This document shows, one piece after another, positions 1 through 10,170 of a DNA stretch of 64,000 nt (positions are counted from its first letter, which is position 1; every line of letters starts with the position of its first letter). The notes beneath the pieces are model-generated. The model saw only the letters and a program-made list of their open reading frames with translations, did not search any database and had not been told where the DNA came from. This stretch comes from Odontocerum albicorne (taxonomy: Eukaryota > Arthropoda > Insecta > Trichoptera > Odontoceridae): positions 17,747,763 to 17,811,762 of the forward strand of contig OX463865.1 in the NCBI GenBank assembly GCA_949825065.1, given 5' to 3'. The position numbers and the translations under genes were made by a program.

Positions 1-402
1 TAATAAAATTACAATTTATATAGCGCTGTTCAGAGAGCAGACTCTCTCGAGGGTTCTCTAAATTTAACAGATTGAAATTAAAAAAAAAACAATTTGAGTG
101 AAATTACAACAAGGAGGTGGTTCCGACCTTTATAGATCACAAGAACTTCTCCATATTTGCATATACTCGTATTTAGAAAAAAACATATTTATAGTTCGGA
201 AATTCTAGGATGAGTCCTGTGACAGCTCACAAATTTGCCCCAATACAACCTTATGTAATGTATTTACCTAAATAACTTGCTATTTATTAGAAATGAGGCT
301 TATATTAAAGTTGATAAAATAATTTTAAAATAAAATAAATGTGTATAAAATAAAATAACGTTTCAACTAATGAAATCATTTAAGATAAAATCATTTTATT
401 AG

Positions 403-612
403 TTGACACGCATGGCAACTAATGAAATGTTCACCATCCCTAGAGTTAAAACCTCTTTTGCCCAAAGGCAATATGCTTATTTGGCTCCCATTACATACAA
501 TGGCGTGCCGACTTCAATAAAGGTAAAGGTAGGAAAACCATTTAGACAGTCGATCGGAGCGTGGTTGTTATTGCGACAGGATCTTGAGTACTTGGGATTT
601 CAGGATGAATGA
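403..612 (+). pseudogene. LINE reverse transcriptase, C-terminal remnant
   Basis: A 69-codon frame with the usual C-terminal signature of a non-LTR retrotransposon polyprotein: a segment with Arg-Thr/Ser and Tyr, then an AP..YNG.PTSIK block (where LINEs often have AP..WN.LP..IK), then F...I..WLLL just before the stop. The ATG-like start is arbitrary; it is the tail of a 5'-truncated ORF. It is followed by a 3'UTR that recurs elsewhere in the window. Confidence 0.6.
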
Positions 613-1106
613 CGAGTGGAAGGGATTTGTGTAAGCTCGTGAGTGTGGGTTTCTTCTTGTTGTTTTAATTTTGGTTGTTTTTGTTTCTGTGTATTTTTTT
701 TTTGTTTTTAATTTTGTTTTGATTTTTATTCTTATGATTGTGTGCGGTATATTGTGGGATGAATATTTTTGGTCTTTCTGGAGTGATGGTGTGTGAGGAG
801 TTGAATTTCGCAAGATGTTTCCAGTTGTAGTTGAGTGCCACTGTTTGTCAGGTTGATGAGAGCGTGCAGCGGGGTTTTGTTTTTGTGTAATCAAAAATCG
901 GAAAGAAGTATCGATTTATTTTTTTCATGCTAAATATCCTCAGTAAGATACAGGCAATAGCCTAGTTTACTAGGGATACGACAAATGAAAGGCGACAAAC
1001 CCAGATCCTTTAAAATTGTATGTCCAAATCAAATTATCTGTTGTTTTTTCTCAATTTGTGTATATTTTTTGTCATGTGTAATAATAAATAAATAAATAAA
1101 ATAAAT
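613..1106 (+). repeat. LINE family 1 3'UTR with TAAA-type tail
   Basis: Runs from the LINE stop codon to an (AATA)n tail. Core phrases such as ATACAGGCAAAAGCCTAG and GGGATACGACAAATGAAAGG recur at 6045-6200, 22010-22165, 11530-11695 (minus), 27835-27930 (minus), 28325-28850 (minus) and 52640-53095 (minus, split). That marks this as the shared 3' end of one retrotransposon family. Confidence 0.6.
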
Positions 1107-1514
1107 TAAAATTACTGAACATCGTTACAAGGTTGTATTGGGGCAAATTTGTGAGCTGTCACAGGACTCATTCTAGAATTTCCGAACTATAGTAAGAAAA
1201 CTGCAGGAAGGCGAACAACTACAAAGAAACCTTGGTAGATCTTCCGATATGTGATAGTAACCCATTCTGTTTCAGGTTTAACCCCTTACAAACTGCGTAA
1301 TGACCTCCGCAGTCTAATTTATAAGGCGTTTGACTACCATCCGGGAATTTCAATGTCGATTCCTAATGGTACCCGAAAAAAAAATTTTTTATCAAAGATA
1401 ATTTTACATAGCGCCATTTAGAGATCAAACTCTCCTCAAGGCACTAAATCGGGACTCGAACCCATTGATATTAAACAAATCACATCTGGCAGCTATAGCA
1501 GTACCCGAGCGAAT

Positions 1515-1706
1515 CATGTATAATGCTTTCTTTGTATATAGAGTACAACTTTGTGGAATTATTGACATGTGGCAATCTCTTCCAACCAACCTTAAATTAA
1601 AATCAGACAGAAAACCTTTTTTAAAAAACTGGGTTCTAACGGGCATCGAACTAGCAACCTCCGGGTCATAAGACGGGTGTCTCTCCAACTAGCCAACAGA
1701 GGTCAT
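1515..1706 (-). mobile_element. tRNA-derived SINE (family A), degraded
   Basis: Read on the minus strand, a tRNA-like head (A box TGGCTAGTTGG, B box GTTCGATGCC) is followed by a body and the tail phrase TTGGAAGAGATTGCCACATG. The same layout is seen in the clearer copies at 52383-52595 and 54167-54361. The stretch 1402-1470 just upstream looks like another degraded tRNA-related repeat (ACTCGAACCC), not resolved further. Confidence 0.6.
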
Positions 1707-2061
1707 TCATATAGTTCATCAGGCAATAAATAACACGTACACATGCTAAACGTGCGCACGAGTGTTATTAGTTATTGGGTAGCGGGCATTGGCATAAAAA
1801 TATATTTAAGCTATCAAAAGGTCTAAGCTTATCTCGTAACATCTTCACAGTTGAGATACACCCCCAGTAATAGAAGGGCAAGCCTAGCTCCAAAGAAACC
1901 AGATGTTTCTTCAGTCCATGCCCTTATTTTAAATATTGGCAAATTTTTTAGCATTACTGTTATTTTAAAAGAAAATTATTCAATAGTCAATATGTTAACA
2001 GGAAAATTGATAAATAAATACAATTTCTTATTTATAGTTAAGGCATTAACATTGTGGAGGT

Positions 2062-2315
2062 TTAACCTGTACACCGCGTTAAAAATCAAATTCCACGAAT
2101 CCTGTGCGCGGCACAATTTCGGAGTTTTTTTTAATTTCTAAGTTTAAACGCGTATTTTGTTTAGAACCACTGATATTTTATTATAACACCAACTAAACAT
2201 GACATTCAAGTAATTTTCTGATAATAAATAATAGTCATTAATCTCTTAAGGAGATTTGAAACTTGGATTGTCGTCAGATCACAGGCGTTTGTGCTTCCCG
2301 CGAGGAACACGTTAA
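2062..2315 (+). mobile_element. TTAA-flanked MITE, piggyBac-like (family T1)
   Basis: Bounded by TTAA at 2062-2065 and 2312-2315. Ends read CCTGTACACCGCG and CGCGAGGAACACG, an imperfect inverted repeat. It interrupts the Penelope-like repeat exactly at a TTAA that is single in undisturbed copies, so TTAA is the duplicated target. Other copies: 11748-12040, 30152-30774, 61214-61504. No coding capacity. Confidence 0.7.
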
Positions 2316-2446
2316 AGACATTGTAATTTGTTTTATCAAACACTGTTTATTCCACACCTATAATTCCAAGAATCTCTCTGCTTCTGGCCGAGATTGTCTC
2401 ATCTCTCTGCGATTGTCGCGTGTGTCTCTGTACCAGTTCGAACATA

Positions 2447-3596
2447 CAGTGGAACCTCTCATAACGAGAATAATTCGTTCCAGAATCTTACTCGTTATGT
2501 GAAACACTCGTTATGCGAAACAATTTTTCCCATATAAATCAATGTAAAATACGATAATGGGTTCCATGCCGAAAAAAATACTCAATTTTTTTTTATTTTG
2601 AACGTTTATTCAAATAAAATTACATACTTATAAATTGTTTAGGAGCGTAACAACCCGGAATGCGATTTCGATTTGCAAAAAACAATAAAAAAATCGAAAT
2701 AACTAGTTTTTTTATTTATAAATTTATGACAAATAATTAATTATTTTTTACTAGAAGTAAAATCCGGTAACCCTCAGAATCTACGAGCTTCTTTTAGTCG
2801 CTGATGAAGTTCTCTGCTGCCTTTGTGTCAGAGCTTGCTGCTTCACCGTGCCTCACAACGCTGTGGATGCCGGTTCTTCTCTTAAATTTCTCGAACCATC
2901 CATGACTTCCTTTAAATTGTACTTCTTTTTCGGCAGTTGATGATCCTGGCGTCTTCTTAACGAGGTCGGCGAAAATAACTTTCGCCTTCTCACAAATGAT
3001 GTTTTCGTTAATAGTATCGCCTTGCAATTACTTTTCGTTTATCCATATGAGAAGCAACCTTTCAACATCATCAAGAATAGGTAACCGTTTCGTAGACATT
3101 CTTGACACTCCCTTTGAAGCATCTATCTTCTTAATTTTGTCCTTGTTCTTGAGGATAGAGCAAATCATTGATGTAGACCGATTGTATGTGCGCGCTAGAT
3201 CAGCCACGTTCACACCTCGTTCTCGCTTTTCAATGATTTTACGTTTCATTTCTACAGTTACTTTTATTCTCTTATGGCTGTCTTCTTGTGGCTTTTTCTT
3301 CAGGGACATTTTTGCAAGGGTTATTAAACTTTGCACAAAAAAAATTACAAATAATGTCTGAACACAAGTTTGGAAAAATGTGTGATCACATGTGACACTA
3401 ACGTGCTAGCGGAACGAGTGCTAACCAGAGACTGACGCACTGGCGCGGAAGTCCCGGCTCACAAGTGAGTGACGTGAAAATGGGACTTCCCCTTTCTGCG
3501 TCACTCGTTATGCGAAATGTCACTCGTTAAGGGAGCATTTTTTTCACAATCTGTTAAGCTCGTTATGCCAATTACTCGTTATGAGAGGTTCCACTG
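2447..3596 (-). mobile_element. Tigger/pogo-like DNA transposon, internally deleted
   Basis: Terminal inverted repeats CAGTGGAACCTCTCATAACG (left) and its reverse complement (right), flanked by TA on both sides (2445-2446, 3597-3598). Subterminal ACTCGTTATGCGAAA motifs repeat. It carries the N-terminal half of a CENP-B-like transposase on the minus strand; the DDE domain is missing. It sits inside the Penelope-like copy at 2035-3715. Confidence 0.85.
2794..3336 (-). pseudogene. Tigger-like transposase N-terminal half (HTH domains), broken
   Basis: The first half (3336-3028) encodes a basic start with KRIKVTVEMKRKIIEKRE, ADLARTYNRSTSMI and ILKNKDKI, the CENP-B N-terminal/psq helix-turn-helix. 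The second half (3027-2794) continues in the same frame after one stop codon with KAKVIFADLVKKTPG and GWFEKFKRRTGIHSV, the Tc5/CENP-B DNA-binding helix-turn-helix. The DDE catalytic domain that should follow is deleted, so the product could at most bind DNA. Clearly a pseudogene. Confidence 0.85.
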
Positions 3597-3747
3597 TAAT
3601 TCAGTATTTTTTGTGCTCCCTGATGATGAGGTGAAAACCTTGAAACCGGTAGGGTTATATACCGTTACAAAAAAAGGAATATAAACAGTGTTTTATAAAA
3701 ATAATACAAAAAAATAAATGCAAATGGAAAACGAAGATATTTAAATA

Positions 3748-3833
3748 CAGGTTGTCCCATTTTGAACTAAGGGATTTAAATTTGATGCAATTTTCGAACA
3801 GTCAAAAGAAAAGGATCAAAATGGGACACCCTG
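3748..3833. mobile_element. 86-bp miniature TIR element
   Basis: CAGGTTGTCCCATTTTGA at the left and TCAAAATGGGACACCCTG at the right form inverted ends differing at one base, with TA on each flank (3746-3747 and 3834-3835). No coding capacity. Resembles the many ACAGGGTGTCCCA-type MITEs of insects. Confidence 0.6.
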
Positions 3834-4164
3834 TAGTTAACTGCTCGTGAAATGCTGTGGAAACCGATTGAAGCAAAGGAATACAGAAGTGATCAAACGT
3901 AAATGTTGGCTTTGGTCGTGTATCAGAACGGAGGATAAATATTTACTTTTCTATTTTGTGCATCAATAAATTCAGTTTAAAATAGAACTATCAAAACACC
4001 GTAAGTATAGATAGACGAGAGTTTAAAGCATAGGTTCCCAAACTTACCATATTCGACCCACTACCCTCTTTTCATCAAAAAAAATACACAAGGCCCCCCT
4101 GGAAATTAACTTTTTTTTTTAAATTAAATAAAACAGATAAAAGTAGTGAACATTTTTTTATGTA

Positions 4165-5117
4165 CGAGGCATATCCAGAAAGTAAGTGTACTGAATTTTT
4201 GTAGGTTACAATTTTTTTTATTTAAACAAAAAAATTACGTGGTTACCGTAGTATATATGTAAGCTATTTTTCGACATAGTCGCCATTCCTCTCAATGCAG
4301 GTGGTGAAGCGGGGTATCAACTTTTTGATGCCTTCCTCGAAGTCGTTTCCCGCCAACCCCTCCGTCCACTTCTCCACCTCCTCCTTTAGCTCCTCGTCGG
4401 TTGAAAACCTTTTTCCACCCATGTACAGCTTCAGGGAGGTACAGAGATAGTAATCTGAAGGTGCTAGGTCAGGGGAATGCGCGGGATGGTTCAGGACATC
4501 CCATTTAAACGAGGCGAGCACTTCCTTCGTGGCGTTGGCCGTGTGTGGTCTGGCATTTTCGTGCAGCAGGCAGACTCCCTTTCTCAGCATGCCTCTCATC
4601 TTGTTCTGAATCGCCCTCCGCAATTTTTTTAGGGTCTCACAGTATCTTGCAGAGTTGATGGTCTCCCCTTGAGGCATATATTCAATTAAAATTATGCCTT
4701 GACAGTCCCAAAACACGGATGCCATGATTTTTTTGGCTGAAATTGTGGTTTTGAACTTTTTGGCGGAGGGTGAAGAGGTGTGACGCCACTGTTGAGACTG
4801 CCTTTTGGTTTCAGGCGTGTAGTGTGCAACCCAAGTTTCATCTCCAGTAACGATGGAGCGGAGAAATTCATCTCCATGGAGTTTGCAGCGCCTCAAAAAC
4901 TCTTGCCTTTTTACAAAATTTCGCACTTGGCGGGAGATTGGGTTGACATTTTTCACGAAACCTGTTGTCGCGTCGACACTTCTCAACGTACTGACCTCAA
5001 ACCGGTCTCGTTGCGGAGGGGAAAGGTCAGGCTACACGGAAGTGTAGCCAACATGTCGAAAATAAAATCCATCCGGTCGTGAGAGCCTCAGTACACTTAC
5101 TTTCTGGATACGCCTTG
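4165..5117 (-). mobile_element. mariner element (lineage M1, copy 1), 953 bp
   Basis: Inverted ends share ATCCAGAAAGTAAGTGTACT (left) and its complement (right), and TA flanks both sides (4163-4164, 5118-5119). Encodes a mariner transposase on the minus strand that has lost its N-terminal helix-turn-helix. A second copy of the same lineage is at 34198-35156. Confidence 0.9.
4264..4986 (-). pseudogene. mariner transposase, lacks N-terminal HTH; catalytic D to E
   Basis: Mariner (DD34D) transposase that would cut and paste DNA at TA sites. Visible in order: VTGDETWVAHYTPETKRQS with the first catalytic Asp; ASVFWDCQGIILIEYMP; the second catalytic block, which reads HENARPH where mariner enzymes have HDNARPH; then HSPDLAPSDYY with the third Asp. 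The helix-turn-helix half is removed by a deletion near 4920, so the frame starts just before the catalytic core (about 240 of about 345 residues). The Asp-to-Glu change at the second catalytic site plus the deletion argue that it is dead. Confidence 0.9.
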
Positions 5118-5120
5118 TAC

Positions 5121-5388
5121 ATATCGCCTGTTGAGAATCAATCATAGTGGCGAAACTACAAAAAAATAAATTTTCGAGTTGAGTCTTCCAAATGGCACTA
5201 AAATGACTCATTTTTTACGTGCGTGAGTGGCGAAAGTATATTTCAACTCATTGAATCGTCGGGGAGTTGAAATATACTTTCGCCACTTACGCACGTAAAA
5301 AATGAGTCATTTTAGTGCCATTTGGAAGACTTAACTCGAAAATGTATTTTTTTGTAGTTTCGCCACTATGATTCTCAACAGGCGATAT
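5121..5388. repeat. Foldback element: near-perfect 124-bp inverted arms
   Basis: Left arm 5121-5248 and right arm 5265-5388 are reverse complements with about three mismatches and one 4-bp duplication (AATCAATC against AATC), around a 16-nt loop (5249-5264). No reading frame of note. Its right end runs straight into a mariner transposase fragment at 5369, and its left end abuts the end of the mariner at 4165-5117. Confidence 0.85.
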
Positions 5389-5701
5389 ATAATATTCATC
5401 GATCACCTTGAAAAGGGAAAAATCATCAATAGCGAATATTACATAGCGTTATTGGAGCGTTTGAAGGCAGAAATTGCAAAAAAAAAAACGACCCCATATG
5501 AAGAAGAAAAAAGTTCTCTTTCATCGGGACAATGCACCGTGTCACAAGTCGATGGTAACGATGATGGCCAAATTGCATGAGTTGAACTTCGAATTGCTTC
5601 CGCACCCACCGTATTCTCCAGATTTGGCACCCAGCGACTATTGGCTGCTCGCAGACCTCAAAAAGATGCTGATAGCTACATTACTGAACAGTTTATTCTA
5701 A
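5369..5701 (+). pseudogene. mariner transposase C-terminal fragment, frameshifted
   Basis: Frame 1 gives IDHLEKGKIINSEYY and LLERLKAEIAKK. After a frameshift in the A-run near 5480, frame 3 gives VLFHRDNAPCHKS and PPYSPDLAPSDYWLLADL. These are the second and third catalytic blocks of a mariner transposase. The N-terminal half is absent and the reading is lost after about 5700. It is a different lineage from the mariner at 4165-5117. Confidence 0.85.
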
Positions 5702-6044
5702 AACGCCACAACTCGGTTAGTGAAGCAATGTTTCTTTTGATTACTGTGGAATGTAGTATTGGAATGTTTTATTTTATTACAATGTACGGTATTTTATCGA
5801 CCATTAAAAAAGTTTACGAGAGTAATACTCAAATAAGAATTTTGAATATGCATGAATAAAATATTTAAACATTCACGTGAATCATATACAAAAAAAATAT
5901 CAAAATGCAATACGCACATGCATATCACCTATTACACATAAAATACAAAATTGAGACGGGTCAAGACTCAGGTAATCAAGGACCCTAATATGCAAAAGAA
6001 AGAAAAAAATAATCTAAGAAAATAAAAATATGTTATTAATAGTC

Positions 6045-6200
6045 ATCATCCTCAGTGAGATACAGGCAAAAGCCTAGTTTACTGGGGATACGACAAATAA
6101 AAGGCAACAAACCCAGATCCATTAAAATTGTATGTCCAAATCAAATTACGTGTTGTTGTTTTTCTCAAATTGTGTATATTTCTTGTCATGGGTAATAATA
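6045..6200 (+). repeat. LINE family 1 3'UTR fragment
   Basis: Same 3' end as 613-1106, ending in (AAT)n. The upstream coding part is missing, a typical 5'-truncated insertion. 5702-6044 is AT-rich with nothing recognised. Confidence 0.6.
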
Positions 6201-6207
6201 ATAATAA

Positions 6208-6449
6208 TAGTTAAGACATTAACATCGTGGAGGTTTAAAGACATTGTAATTTGTTTTATCAAACACTGTTTATTCCACTTTTTGTAACGGTATAACCCTA
6301 CCGTTTTCAAGGCTTTCACCTCATCTTCAGGGGAGCACAAACAAGACTTGTTTTTCGCTCCCCTGATGATGAGGTGAAAACCTTGAAACCGGTAGGGTTA
6401 TACCATTACAAAAACTGGAATAAACGGTGTTTGATAAAACAAATTACAA
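6208..6449. mobile_element. Penelope-like end, palindromic copy
   Basis: The sequence from ACATTGTAATTTG to about GGGGAGCACAAAC is followed at once by its own inverted copy ending AACAAATTACAA: a hairpin with arms of roughly 100 bp. The same arrangement is found at 12665-12899, 19524-19774 and 29047-29305. Confidence 0.65.
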
Positions 6450-6720
6450 AAAATAAAAATATGCGCGTGAACATCTGGTAAATACATAATTCCGAAGATC
6501 TTAATGCTGCTTGTTGAAGTTGTCTCCTGCCTCCCTCCACTCTTCCTTCCTTATATACTTCCCAGCATCTGTATATGTTCAGAAAAATATATTTAATAAG
6601 AAAACTGCGGAAAATTTCCTAAAGAGAGACAAATAAACCTTTCTAGATCTCCGGATACGTGATAGTAACACATTTAGCTTTAGGTGTAGTGTTCATATAT
6701 ATTCATATACTCAGTTTCTG
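6450..6720. other. Unassigned AT-rich intergenic or intronic DNA
   Basis: I see no gene, terminal repeat or tandem array here. The phrase GAAAACTGCGGAAAATTTCC and its surroundings echo 1195-1260, so part of it is probably an old dispersed repeat. Confidence 0.3.
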
Positions 6721-6726
6721 CTGGGC

Positions 6727-7059
6727 ATGCTCGGGTATAACTCCTTGAGCGTAAAAAGAGATCTGCGTCTCCTGGTATACGTTGTCAGACTCATTCGAGG
6801 AGTTGTGAGCTGTCCAGCATTACTACAAAGATTAGCGTTAAATGTTCCTAACAATTACACTAGACTGCGCCTGCGAGAACTGTTCTCAATAACATACACA
6901 AGAACGGGTCTTCCAGCCGCTATGCCTGTTGGAAGGGCCTTAACTCTTCTGAACGGGACTGCTTCGGATATTGACATATTTCATATCACATTACCAAAAG
7001 GAAAAATAATTTTTCTTTTAAGATTGAGCGCGTTAAAAAGCACCCATCAACGTACTTAA
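6727..7059 (+). pseudogene. LINE (jockey-type) reverse transcriptase C-terminus
   Basis: Encodes LGYNSLSVKRDLRLLVYVVR, then LIRGVV, LLQRLALNVPNNYTRLR, LFSITYTRTGL and GRALTLLN. This order (sLe.RR...l, ll.g..., vP....R....f....RTn....P..R...l.N) is the usual C-terminal tail of insect jockey-like LINE polyproteins. The 5' part is missing. The frame ends exactly at the TTAA that starts the MITE at 7056, so the MITE cut it short. Confidence 0.65.
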
Positions 7060-7308
7060 CACGTTCACTGCGTCGAACACGGCTCCCGTGTCTATACAAA
7101 ATAGCCTTGAATGTTGAGTGCACTCATAAACGTCTCCCGATAAGGATTTGTCGCCGGTTTCACGTGTTTTGAAGACACGAAGGAATACACTTGTATATGA
7201 TGTTTCAATAGAAAGTAGAATTAGATTTTTAACAAAGTTATGGGTTTTCAAAAATTCGCGAATTTTCATCATCTCTGTATGACATTGTATACGCAGTGAA
7301 TGTGTTAA
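7056..7308. mobile_element. TTAA-flanked MITE, piggyBac-like (family T2), 253 bp
   Basis: TTAA at 7056-7059 and 7305-7308. Inner ends CACGTTCACTGCGT and ACGCAGTGAATGTG are inverted repeats with one mismatch. No transposase. A textbook layout for a piggyBac-mobilised MITE. Confidence 0.8.
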
Positions 7309-7763
7309 GTGACTTTGAATGTATGTGTATGTTTGTGTGTATATATGTATGCATATACATTATTTTTTATTCTTTATAATTTTTCAAAGTAATTGGGTTT
7401 TGAGAAAATAAATAAATATATAATGATACATTTATGTTGACAAGACCTCCCAAAAAGGGTTGTCTTCAAGTGATTTCTAAAACTGCACACGTCACTCATA
7501 TCCCTAATACTAAGAGGCAGGCCATTTCACGCCACAGGACAGACACAATGTCGAAAACTCGAAATAATCCCCCGCCCTATTGGATCGATTCGGAACAATC
7601 AATCGATTAGATGGTACCGAAATCGTTCTCAAAGCTCAACAGAGAAAACAAATCATATCTGACGGCTACAGCAGTGCCTGAGCAAATATATTTTCACTCG
7701 GGCTCTATAATTCTTTACATATTTTACGACAGTATATAATAAAAAAATGTTTTCTTTTCACAG

Positions 7764-7836
7764 TTGGCGCTCATCCAAACTCGTCATGTGATTTCACTAT
7801 TGAAGCAGATGTACCCAGAAAAGGAATATGAAATTG
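7764..7836 (+). CDS. HMBS: Hydroxymethylbilane synthase, exon after the GTRKSQ block (73 bp)
   Basis: Hydroxymethylbilane synthase joins four porphobilinogen molecules into the linear tetrapyrrole hydroxymethylbilane, the third step of haem synthesis, in the cytosol. This exon follows a T-rich tract and CAG and ends before GTAAGC. It reads LALIQTRHVISLLKQMYPE then KEYEI, matching the helix after the GTRKSQ motif of the family. Length (73 nt) and phase (in-frame start, one base left over) equal those I recall for human HMBS exon 4, which supports a real exon. The preceding exon with the start codon and GTRKS was not recognised in 1-7763. The following piece (the TTGDK ... HSLKDLP region) was not found either. 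Confidence 0.9.
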
Positions 7837-7844
7837 GTAAGCCT

Positions 7845-8755
7845 TATTTATTTATTTATTTATTTTACATGACAAAGAAAGATACAATAATAACATAGCA
7901 GTAGTTTAAAGACATAGTCGTATTTATTTATTTTAAATGACAGAGAAAGATACAATAATAACAACATAGCAGTAGTTTAAAGACATGGTCTTATTTATTT
8001 ATTTATTTTACATGACAAAGAAAGATACAATAATATCATAGCAGTAGTTTAAAGACATAGTCTTATTTATTTATTTTACATTACAAAGAAAGATACAATA
8101 ATAACATAGCAGAAATTTAAAGATATAGTCTTATTTATTTATTTTACATGACAAAGAAATATACAGTAATAACATAGCAGTAGTTTCAAGACATAGTCTT
8201 ATTTATTTATTTTACATGACAAAGAAAGATACAATAATATCATAGCAGTAGTTTAAAGACATAGTCTTATTTATTTATTTTACATTACAAAGAAATATAC
8301 AAAATAACAACAGCAGTAGTTTAAAGACATGGTCTTATTTATTTATTTATTTTACATGACAAAAAAAGATACAATAATAACAGCAGTAGTTTAAAGACAT
8401 AGTCTTATTTATTTATTTATTTATTTTACATGACAAAGAAAGATACAGTAATAACATAGCAGTAGTTTAAAAACATAGTCTTATTTGTTTATTTTACATG
8501 ACAAAGAAATATACAGTAATAACATATCAGTAGTTTAAAGACATAATCTTATTTATTTATTTTACATGACAAAGAAAGATACAATAATAACATAGCAGTA
8601 GTTTAAAGACATAGTCTTATTTGTTTATTTTACATGACAAAGAAATATACAGTAATAACATATCAGTAGTTTAAAGACATAGTCTTATTTATTTATTTTA
8701 CATGACAAAGAAAGATACAATAATAACATAGCAGTAGTTTAAAGACATAGATTTC
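7845..8755. repeat. 68-bp minisatellite, about 13 copies
   Basis: Unit CTTATTTATTTATTTTACAT + GACAAAGAAAGATACAATAA + TAACATAGCAGTAGTTTAAAG + ACATAGT, with single-base variants between copies. The array begins within about 10 bp of the splice donor of the HMBS exon at 7764-7836, at the very start of the giant intron. TTTACATGACAAAGAAA resembles the 3' end of LINE family 1 (ATTACACATGACAAGAAA), a possible seed. Confidence 0.9.
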
Positions 8756-9010
8756 AATAATTTGGGATAGTGCGTGCAACACGGATCACCTGAAGCTTCA
8801 ACAAGTGTAGAACAAAGCCTTCAAGATCTATTACATCACCCCTTTCAAAACAAACCTCTCCCGACTTCATGTTGAATAACGTGAATAAACCCTCGAACGC
8901 AACATTCTCGCTTGGACCGTGAAGTTATTTAAAAGGCAACAGGACCAAAGAAATCCTCTAATCGTTGCCCTGGGGGCTTATGAGAATTAGTCCGACATAC
9001 CTTTCCGTTA
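8756..9010 (+). pseudogene. LINE (jockey-type) fragment with stops
   Basis: Plus-strand translation gives IWDSACNTDHLKLQQVQNKA, FKIYYITPFKTNLSRLHVE, then after stops TLERNILAWTVKLFKRQQD and NPLIVAL. This matches the region of jockey-like LINE proteins that follows the RT domain (W......L...QNk.lr.i...p...r...lh, then NPLI..l). In-frame stops make it a relic. 9011-9320 shows nothing further I can name. Confidence 0.6.
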
Positions 9011-9319
9011 TAAGCACAGGCTTCTGAAGCATCGTCTGTTGTCTGATTAGTCCACCTACAGTACTAGCAGGGATGACCAAAGTCTGAGAGAATGTGATGG
9101 AATACAAGTAGCCTGAACGAGTAGACATGTACGTTCGTTCGCCTTAGACAACTTTGTAAAAAAATACTGTTGGGCAGAGTAGTCCCATTTTTAACTGTGT
9201 CTGTCCTCATATAGACGTGTTTCATGTGTCGCTCAGCACCTTCAGAAAAAAAACTCTCAAATTTAGTGAAATTCGTGAAATAATTTCCTTTTTTTATATT
9301 ATTCAACACGCCATTTTTT

Positions 9320-9570
9320 GTACTTTGTTTTATCAAACACTGTTTTTTTTGTAACGGTATAACCCTGCCAGTTTCAAGGTTTTCGCCTCATCGTCAGGGG
9401 AACACAAACAAGACTGGATTCTGTTCGAACTGGTACCGACATACACAATTCTAATCTAATCTGTCCAATTTATTCCCGTTACTACTGATATGTAAGAATT
9501 TGGCATCATCGATAGAAAATGTATGGTTTTCACGGTGGCAATGATTAGCCATTTCAGAATAGATTAGAGG
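9320..9570 (-). pseudogene. Penelope-like element C-terminal tail
   Basis: Minus-strand translation gives ANHCHRENHTFSIDDAKFLH then SSNGNKLDRL, resembling the H......H.F..D ... R.(E) end of a GIY-YIG endonuclease domain. It is followed by the common repeat ending in GKRVIP-like sequence and AAACACTGTTT. Together with 57324-57563 (RLEALEISKSVHWGEHLVN), it links the dispersed palindromic family to Penelope-like retroelements. Domain naming is by eye only. Confidence 0.45.
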
Positions 9571-9953
9571 ATTTGTTAACTCTTACAGCCTTAGTGGTCC
9601 ACGTTATGTACCACCTTTTTTGACGCAGTACTGCACAATGGTACACGCAATGTACCACTTATTAAACTTCTCTCTATTGCTGCACGAATGCTCAGATTAT
9701 GTACCACTTCGTATAATAATACTTATGACTCATCCGCACAGCTGCAGGTCTGGTCCTGTTCAAATTCGTTTAACTTCTAATATTATTGACAGTTAGTTGT
9801 TCTTGGTGTGCCGACTTGTGCGTATAAAAGAAAATGTTATATATTTGTATTAAATTTTAATAAAAAATAGTTGTGTTGTGATAAAATTGACTTCAGTAAT
9901 TGTGGTAAATTTATATTTAGGTTAAAAATTCATTTTACTTGGATGTATCAATT

Positions 9954-10170
9954 GTAGTGTAACATATGCATTTCTACTATTGTTTTAGTGTAACATATGC
10001 ATTTATACTATTGTTTTAGTGTAACATACGCATTTCTACTATTGTTTTACTCTAACATATCCATTTATACTATTGTTTTACTCTAACATATCCATTTATA
10101 CTATTGTTTTAGTGTAACATATGCATTTATACTATTGTTTTAGTGTAACATATGCATTTATACTATTGTC
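9954..10170. repeat. 31-bp minisatellite, about 7 copies
   Basis: Unit AGTGTAACATATGCATTTAT + ACTATTGTTTT. Two adjacent copies share the variant ACTCTAACATATCC. 9575-9953 (several GTACCAC repeats) and 10171-10780 hold no gene I recognise, apart from a short perfect hairpin (AAAAGATTCAATCA / TGATTGAATCTTTT) at 10637-10670. Confidence 0.9.

Larger units (their letters stand above)
190..1191. mobile_element. TIR DNA transposon (non-autonomous), split by a LINE end
   Basis: About 62 bp starting TATAGTTCGGAAATTCTAG at 190 recur as the reverse complement ending at 1191, with TA at the outer edges. The inner part of the repeat (CACAAATTTGCCCCAATAC) is shared with the element at 10783-11361, so the two are related. 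No transposase remains. The interior is occupied by a LINE 3' end (about 330-1106): the sequence flanking the LINE joins up as it does in the related uninterrupted copy. Superfamily not resolved; TA flanks suggest Tc1/mariner-like mobilisation. Confidence 0.6.
2035..3715. mobile_element. Penelope-like element end, host to two nested insertions
   Basis: Pieces of the dispersed family GTTAAGGCATTAACATTG ... AAACACTGTTTATTCCA ... ACCTTGAAACCGGTAGGG are found at 2035-2061, 2316-2446 and 3597-3715. They join seamlessly once the TTAA MITE (2062-2315) and the Tigger-like element (2447-3596) are removed. The family is assigned to Penelope-like elements because copies at 9.4 and 57.4 kb encode an H.....HTF..D / R.EALEI tail like a GIY-YIG endonuclease end. 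Assignment is an inference. Confidence 0.5.

Noticed and set aside
1355..1400. GGTACCCGAAAA as a candidate for the missing GTRKS exon of HMBS
   Set aside because: The downstream A/T run gives no SQ and no splice donor in frame, and the flanks do not resemble the family.
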